Shown: positions 60,901-64,000 of the stretch, piece by piece
How the letters are laid out: the number at the start of each line of letters is the position of its first letter
How positions within the stretch are numbered: position 1 is the stretch's first letter
The notes under the pieces: generated by a model
What the model was told of the DNA's origin: nothing
Databases searched by the model: none
Seen by the model: only the letters and a program-made list of their open reading frames with translations
Position numbers and translations under genes: made by a program
From: Lutraria lutraria
Lineage: Eukaryota; Mollusca; Bivalvia; Venerida; Mactridae
Assembly: GCA_964023205.1 (NCBI GenBank)
Contig: OZ026833.1
Location: 47,556,441 to 47,620,440, forward strand
Length of the DNA: 64,000 bases
Reading direction: 5' to 3'

Positions 60901-63606
60901 GATAACTTACTGATATGTTATGTAGAATATACTCAACAAGGGAGAGAACTGAGGAATATAATCTTATCCTTTTCCCGCCAAATCTTTTTCTTAGATATTC
61001 CGGCATGGTGTAAGCCTGCAAAATAACAAGATGTGAAACACAAATAAATAACTTATATAATTAAATGTTAGGGGATTTTATTTAAATGTTGATTACGGTT
61101 GAGAACATCAAAACCACAGTTAAATTGACAATGCATTACTAAGAGTAACAAAAACGTTGGTATATATTATATGTCATCGTTTTTAAGCAAAGCGATGGCA
61201 AAATATTCACTCATAAAATCTGGCTAGTGACCTAATAAAACTTCATGGGCTTAATACGATGATTTATTCTATTATCATCACGCTTTTAGCACCAGTCTTC
61301 GATGGACCTCGTTAATGATGAGCGTAAGTAATGTGTCTAATATCGATACTACTCAACATTTGATAAGGATATTCTTTTATTCTATATAGCATTATCGACG
61401 TACCCATAAAATGTTTAATTTTGACCCTGTCCTCATTTCGACGCTTGTTACGCTCGAATGATTTAATGTATGGATTACATGTTGCATGAATTGCAATCTT
61501 TGAAAATAAACGAAATTCATTTCTTATGTATGTAATCCAAAATTGATGATAATGCAATGTAGAATAAAAAGTGATCCTTATCAAATTTGGAGTAGTATAA
61601 ATTATTATAGTATACCATTTGCCATTATCGTAAATACAATGATGGTCATTTGTTTATATGTCACTACTAAATCTAACATAATGATACTTTCCCGAGATAA
61701 GCTATTTTTATAGTGCAATATCCTCTGAAAATATGTAGAAAAACACCATGTTATGTTCTCTCAGAACATGTACTTACACCACAAGCCACGTACACTGGAA
61801 CAAACACCCAACCAAGAGCAATGAGGAAATATATAGCCTGAAATACAGATACAATTTATTAGATTTCCTGTTCATTTAACCAGCCATGTGGTACTTTCTG
61901 GAAACACGCTTCCAGTCTATATCAACTGACCATTAACAATACACGAGTCAACGAGGACCTTGACCTGTTACAAATCCAGCGCACTAACCACTGGACCAGG
62001 GCTTCGACCGAGATTCGAACACGGATCGCCAATTTACATTTCCAGCGCACTTACTACTGGACAACGGCCGCGGCCCTTATAATACATTAAAAAGCACTCG
62101 TATTGCTGAAAGTCTTCCAGAAATAAACCGTATATTTAATTAGAATTTTTATGTGTTTTTTTTTATTATTTGATCAAATAATGTAAAAAAAGATAAAAAA
62201 AAGTTCTAATCAAACATCAGTTGAATGTACAAAGGGCTGTTGGTTAATTTCGATCAACAATTTATTTACCTCGCACACATTTATTAATATCCTACATACT
62301 TAACATTAGTAAATACCAAACATGTACTATACATGCGTAAATGTATTGTAAGTTTTGATGGCGACGAATCTTCATTTTAATGAGTATGTGTTATAATATT
62401 ATATTGTACCATTTATTTGTTCAGTAAATGAATGAAGACAAGTAGAATAAAACATGTTTATACACTCACGTGCCATTCGTAGATAGTTACTGAAAACCCT
62501 TTGGCAGCTGCCGTGCCAGCAAGCCCTATGAACATAGGTGCTCCAATGTTACTGGCATATATAGACGCCCCTATCTGCAATACATACCATATTTGTATAA
62601 TCTGTACAATTAATTACTTCATTAAAAGTACATAAAACATAAGCTGAAACAATACATTAAAGGGGCATGCCCAGGAACTACTGTGTCTTGCTTTTCGTAC
62701 ACCAAATATACGTTTGTCACTTGTAAAACCAATTATTACCGGAAAGTCAGAGAACAATGTGTGTTCAAAAATGACCCTATAACGCGCGCGTCGGTATTTG
62801 TATGTCGGTTTGAATAAAAGGCTGTCAGCCTTTTATTGACGACAACGATATTACGATACGTCTGAGAGTTTAACTGAGCATGTGTGCTGACTTTCAAGTG
62901 AACATAACAGGAGCAGTACTTACCATTTCAGTTTGTTGACATTTTTTCCGCGATATTTTCGGTTTTGATAGATCCCGAAAGGGTCGAGTTGTGAAAATGA
63001 CGAATAATTTCTGAGGCCGAAATCGGCAGGTTTGGTAAATCTTGAAATGTGTATTTTGAGTAAACTAGCGAGATATTTTGTAAATATTTTACAGGGCTTT
63101 CCTTAATTGATTTAGACATTAAAATGATACCAATTTGATTGCTATTCGAGACGCTTCAGCTCCAGGGCATGCCCCTTTAAAGCCAGACTGGAACCATATG
63201 TACTAATCTTAGACTAACTTGACTGCTTTTAAACGGCGAATCCACTTCAAAATATTTAGAATAAAAACAATTGTATGATATGGACACAGTGTTGAGCAAA
63301 ACTTACGGTGCATTTCCTCTAATGCGTATTTGTTTTACATCTTGCATATAAATAAAAAATCTATTTTTTTTTATTTCACCATAACAATGTTTGTAACATT
63401 ATGGCTATAAAAGATCATAAAAGATCACGGGTTGAATTTTCTTAGATTACAGAATTGTGTGAGTTTGTCGAAATCGACATACAACATTATTTGAAGCAAT
63501 GGGTAAAATAAAATGTAGGTTAAAATAACTGTACCGGTATCCAATGCATACTTTTACCGGCCAAGAAGTAGCCACTTGTGCTGCCTCGATTTGGTCGACA
63601 TGTTGA
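54701..63606 (-). CDS. SGLT-like SLC5 sodium/solute symporter, 13 exons, 5' end outside window
   Basis: Thirteen minus-strand exons (listed separately) join with matching phases at all twelve junctions and give 628 residues plus a TGA stop. The full SGLT length is about 660-680, so some 40-50 residues with TM1 lie beyond the right edge. Family signatures in order: [83 protein letters not shown] and FLLGFFWKR, then a final C-terminal TM ([20 protein letters not shown]). These proteins couple inward Na+ movement to uptake of a sugar or polyol at the plasma membrane. The conserved [13 protein letters not shown] and A-S-N-I segments keep the known Na+ site. Using human SGLT1 numbering from memory, N78, E102, W291, K321 and Q457 are kept, but H83 is Met and Y290 is Thr, so the substrate may not be glucose. 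The order of exons and the long acidic cytoplasmic loop before the last TM fit SGLT1/2/4/5-type members. Confidence 0.95.
55369..55519 (-). CDS. SLC5 exon 12
   Basis: 151 bases, enters in phase 0 and leaves in phase 1. Acceptor TGTTATTGCAG, donor CAG|GTTAGT. Starts [13 protein letters not shown], the SGLT 'LYRLCWSLRN' region. A strongly acidic and Gln-rich cytoplasmic stretch follows ([12 protein letters not shown], then [10 protein letters not shown]). This loop is the least conserved part of the family. Confidence 0.93.
55838..56059 (-). CDS. SLC5 exon 11
   Basis: 74 codons, phase 0 at both ends. Acceptor GATTTGTTTAAG, donor AAG|GTACTG. Encodes [20 protein letters not shown] (matching SGLT1 'GAFWGLILGLLIGISRM'), a short extracellular loop, and the next TM ending [14 protein letters not shown]. 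Confidence 0.93.
57007..57326 (-). CDS. SLC5 exon 10
   Basis: 320 bases, enters in phase 1 and leaves in phase 0. Acceptor TTGATTTTACAG, donor CAG|GTCAGT. The longest exon. Carries [20 protein letters not shown] and [34 protein letters not shown], then [14 protein letters not shown] and [13 protein letters not shown]. The Na+-site serines and the SGLT1-type Gln (in YLQ) are present. An upstream ATG at 57466-57468 in the same frame is intronic and is not the start. Confidence 0.95.
57418..57512 (+). repeat. Dispersed repeat family R3, copy 2 (SLC5 intron)
   Basis: Contains GGCGGATGTAGA, AGTACTTTGGTCCGCATAAA, GTTCATGCACACCGAGCAGT and CTATGGGAAGCAGAATTATC, collinear with the copies at 51079 and 60146. 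It lies about 90 bases upstream of the acceptor of SLC5 exon 10, on the opposite strand. Confidence 0.6.
57843..57950 (-). CDS. SLC5 exon 9
   Basis: 108 bases, phase 1 at both ends, acceptor ATGTGTTGTAG, donor CAG|GTGAGT. Encodes the cysteine-rich extracellular loop [16 protein letters not shown] and [20 protein letters not shown]. The four cysteines align with those of SGLT1, which form disulfides in that loop. Confidence 0.93.
58212..58347 (-). CDS. SLC5 exon 8
   Basis: 136 bases, enters in phase 0 and leaves in phase 1. Acceptor TTCTCAATTCAAAG is weak in pyrimidines, donor CAG|GTATTC. Encodes [19 protein letters not shown] and the TM ending [11 protein letters not shown]. The conserved Lys of the SGLT1 sugar site is present in GHAKAGS. 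Confidence 0.93.
58435..58600 (+). repeat. Dispersed 'AACGACCAC'-type repeat, SLC5 intron copy
   Basis: The segment AAAAACCGTAATTGATTATT to CTCCAAATAAACGCCACTTA aligns with 40010-40080 in the GPCR intron. It is preceded by related blocks such as TTAGCGGCCATCTCCGAATA. Degenerate and non-coding. Confidence 0.45.
58806..59020 (-). CDS. SLC5 exon 7
   Basis: 215 bases, enters in phase 1 and leaves in phase 0. Acceptor TTGATTGTAG, donor CAG|GTATAG. Encodes the large extracellular loop [13 protein letters not shown]...[13 protein letters not shown], with two possible N-glycosylation sites (NYT, NQT), then [18 protein letters not shown] and TWCQDQ. SGLT1 reads WYWCTDQ at the end, so the sugar-stacking Tyr is Thr here while the Trp is kept. 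Confidence 0.93.
59610..59690 (-). CDS. SLC5 exon 6
   Basis: 81 bases, phase 1 at both ends, acceptor TTTATTTTAG, donor GT|GTAAGT. Encodes [19 protein letters not shown] and VVTVM, matching SGLT1 '[13 protein letters not shown]', the loop and helix around the sugar gate. Confidence 0.93.
60146..60242 (+). repeat. Dispersed repeat family R3, copy 3 (SLC5 intron)
   Basis: Has GGCGGATGAAGA, AGTACCCAGGTCCGCATAAA, AATTCATGAGCTAGCGAGTG and a decayed 3' part. Collinear with copies at 51079 and 57418. It lies just downstream (in gene orientation) of the SLC5 exon 5 donor. Confidence 0.55.
60298..60403 (-). CDS. SLC5 exon 5
   Basis: 106 bases, starts in phase 0 and ends one base into a codon. Acceptor TTATTCACAG, donor CAG|GTAAAT. 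Encodes [20 protein letters not shown] and the TM ending [10 protein letters not shown], aligned with SGLT1 'ADIFSGAIFI...LYTITG'. Confidence 0.93.
60798..60885 (-). repeat. tRNA-derived repeat head (SLC5 intron)
   Basis: On the minus strand GCCGTAGTCCAGTGATTAGT then GCACTGGACATGTGATCC gives a tRNA-like A box. A B-box-like region is replaced by CCGGGACTCCCGGTCGGG. Likely a SINE head. It is related in its first part to the repeat at 61955-62080. Confidence 0.45.
60911..61015 (-). CDS. SLC5 exon 4
   Basis: 35 codons, phase 0 at both ends, acceptor TTATTTTGCAG, donor TCA|GTAAGT. Encodes [18 protein letters not shown] followed by a TM segment ending [18 protein letters not shown] is one of the most conserved SLC5 motifs. 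Confidence 0.93.
61778..61837 (-). CDS. SLC5 exon 3
   Basis: 20 codons, phase 0 at both ends, acceptor CTGTATTTCAG, donor GGT|GTAAGT. Encodes TM3, [20 protein letters not shown], matching the SGLT 'LGWVFVPIYIKAG' signature. Confidence 0.93.
61955..62080 (-). repeat. Tandem tRNA-like SINE heads (SLC5 intron)
   Basis: On the minus strand, a tRNA-like unit with A box GTCCAGTAGTAAGTGCGCTGG and B box GTGTTCGAATC is followed directly by a second A box (GTCCAGTGGTTAGTGCGCTG). The acceptor ends do not pair, so these are not tRNA genes. The arrangement suggests a dimeric SINE or two nested insertions. Confidence 0.5.
62470..62574 (-). CDS. SLC5 exon 2
   Basis: 35 codons, phase 0 at both ends, acceptor GTATTGCAG, donor CAC|GTGAGT. 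Encodes TM2 with [15 protein letters not shown] and IYEWH. The Na+-site Ala and Ile and the sugar-site Asn and Glu of SGLT1 are kept. The SGLT1 stretch S-G-H-F reads A-P-M-F here, so the sugar-binding His is replaced by Met. Confidence 0.93.
62661..63176. mobile_element. TTAA-flanked 516-bp element (SLC5 intron)
   Basis: Flanked by TTAA at 62657-62660 and 63177-63180. Terminal inverted repeats begin AGGGGCATGCCC at the left and end GGGCATGCCCCT at the right, with pairing fading after about 16 bases. The interior has no transposase frame (63 codons at most, minus). The ends differ from those of elements A-D, so this is a separate family that uses the same TTAA target. It lies between visible SLC5 exons 1 and 2. 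Confidence 0.8.
63535..63606 (-). CDS. SLC5 exon 1 of those visible
   Basis: 24 codons, acceptor TTTATTACAG, donor CCG|GTACAG, phase 0 at both ends. Encodes the loop after TM1: [19 protein letters not shown], the classic SGLT 'NRG...FLAG' block. Since it begins inside the conserved region, at least one more upstream coding exon must exist. None was found from 63607 to 64000. Confidence 0.9.
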
Positions 63607-64000
63607 CTGTAATAAACAATGAGTAAATATAGAGATAAATGTTTAACTAAACTCATAATTATGAATATATGTCATCGGAACGTATCTTACATGATAATAA
63701 CAGATGGCTTGTTAAATCATATTAACTAATTTTTGGATAGTCTATAGATTTCGGATGGGAAAACAACTGATTGATTATACTAATAAAAATATCATTTCCA
63801 ATCTATCAATTAAGGATATTTTTAGTAAATCCACAATATAACAATACAATTAGAAGCAATTTCGGAGATCAATAAAGGGTAGTCTAGTTCATTTATAACG
63901 GGGCGTCAGGGGCAGGTAATCCAGACTAAAATTAAGGATTGCGTGCAAGAGGGGTCTATTTCCTTATTTGTCTAAATGTAAAGAGACCATTTCAACAAAT
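63607..64000. other. SLC5 intron running to the window edge
   Basis: No coding segment that could be TM1 of the transporter was found on the minus strand here. The 5' exon or exons and promoter must lie outside the window. Confidence 0.6.

Noticed and set aside
61998..62077. Possible tRNA gene on the minus strand
   Set aside because: Acceptor strands do not pair and a second tRNA-like head follows directly, so a SINE is more likely.

Overview
The window looks like nuclear DNA of an invertebrate animal, most likely a lophotrochozoan and probably a bivalve mollusc. It is AT-rich, its genes are split by GT-AG introns, and it is full of short non-autonomous transposons, tRNA-derived SINE remnants and minisatellites. 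The bivalve assignment is an inference. It rests on remembered resemblance of the SINE pieces near 12.7 kb and 30.0 kb to a common bivalve family and on the style of the two genes.

Only two protein-coding genes can be supported, both partial. On the plus strand, two exons (39529-39912 and 41095-41528) encode transmembrane helices 3 to 7 and the C-terminus of a class A peptide GPCR most like cholecystokinin/gastrin (sulfakinin) receptors. The exon or exons for TM1-TM2 were not found upstream. On the minus strand, thirteen exons between 63606 and 54701 join in frame through every splice junction. They encode 628 residues and the stop of an SLC5-family sodium/solute (SGLT-like) symporter; only the first part, including TM1, lies beyond the right edge of the window.

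Layout: 1-39.5 kb is a gene desert, or possibly a long 5' intron of the GPCR. It holds SINE pieces (12.7 kb, 30.0 kb), dispersed repeats (12.9/20.7 kb and 23.0/33.5 kb), a 30-bp-arm hairpin (25.5 kb), a 66-bp x 8 tandem array (26.85-27.38 kb), a 36-bp array (33.1 kb), and three TTAA-flanked miniature elements (26.1, 32.4, 35.9 kb). The GPCR exons lie at 39.5-41.5 kb, with a large inverted repeat in the intron. From 42 to 54 kb there is a repeat-rich intergenic region: a tRNA-like SINE, a 25-bp array, a 904-bp element with about 80-bp inverted termini, a 42-bp x 12 array, a foldback element, paired CRE-like palindromes and another TTAA element. The SLC5 gene fills 54.7-63.6 kb, and its introns contain further repeats including a TTAA-flanked element at 62.66-63.18 kb.

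The two genes converge (plus, then minus) and there is no sign that they act together. The most interesting biology is a symporter whose sugar site differs from SGLT1 at two key positions, a receptor with His in place of Asn in the NPxxY motif, and a set of TTAA-targeting miniature elements in at least two sequence groups.
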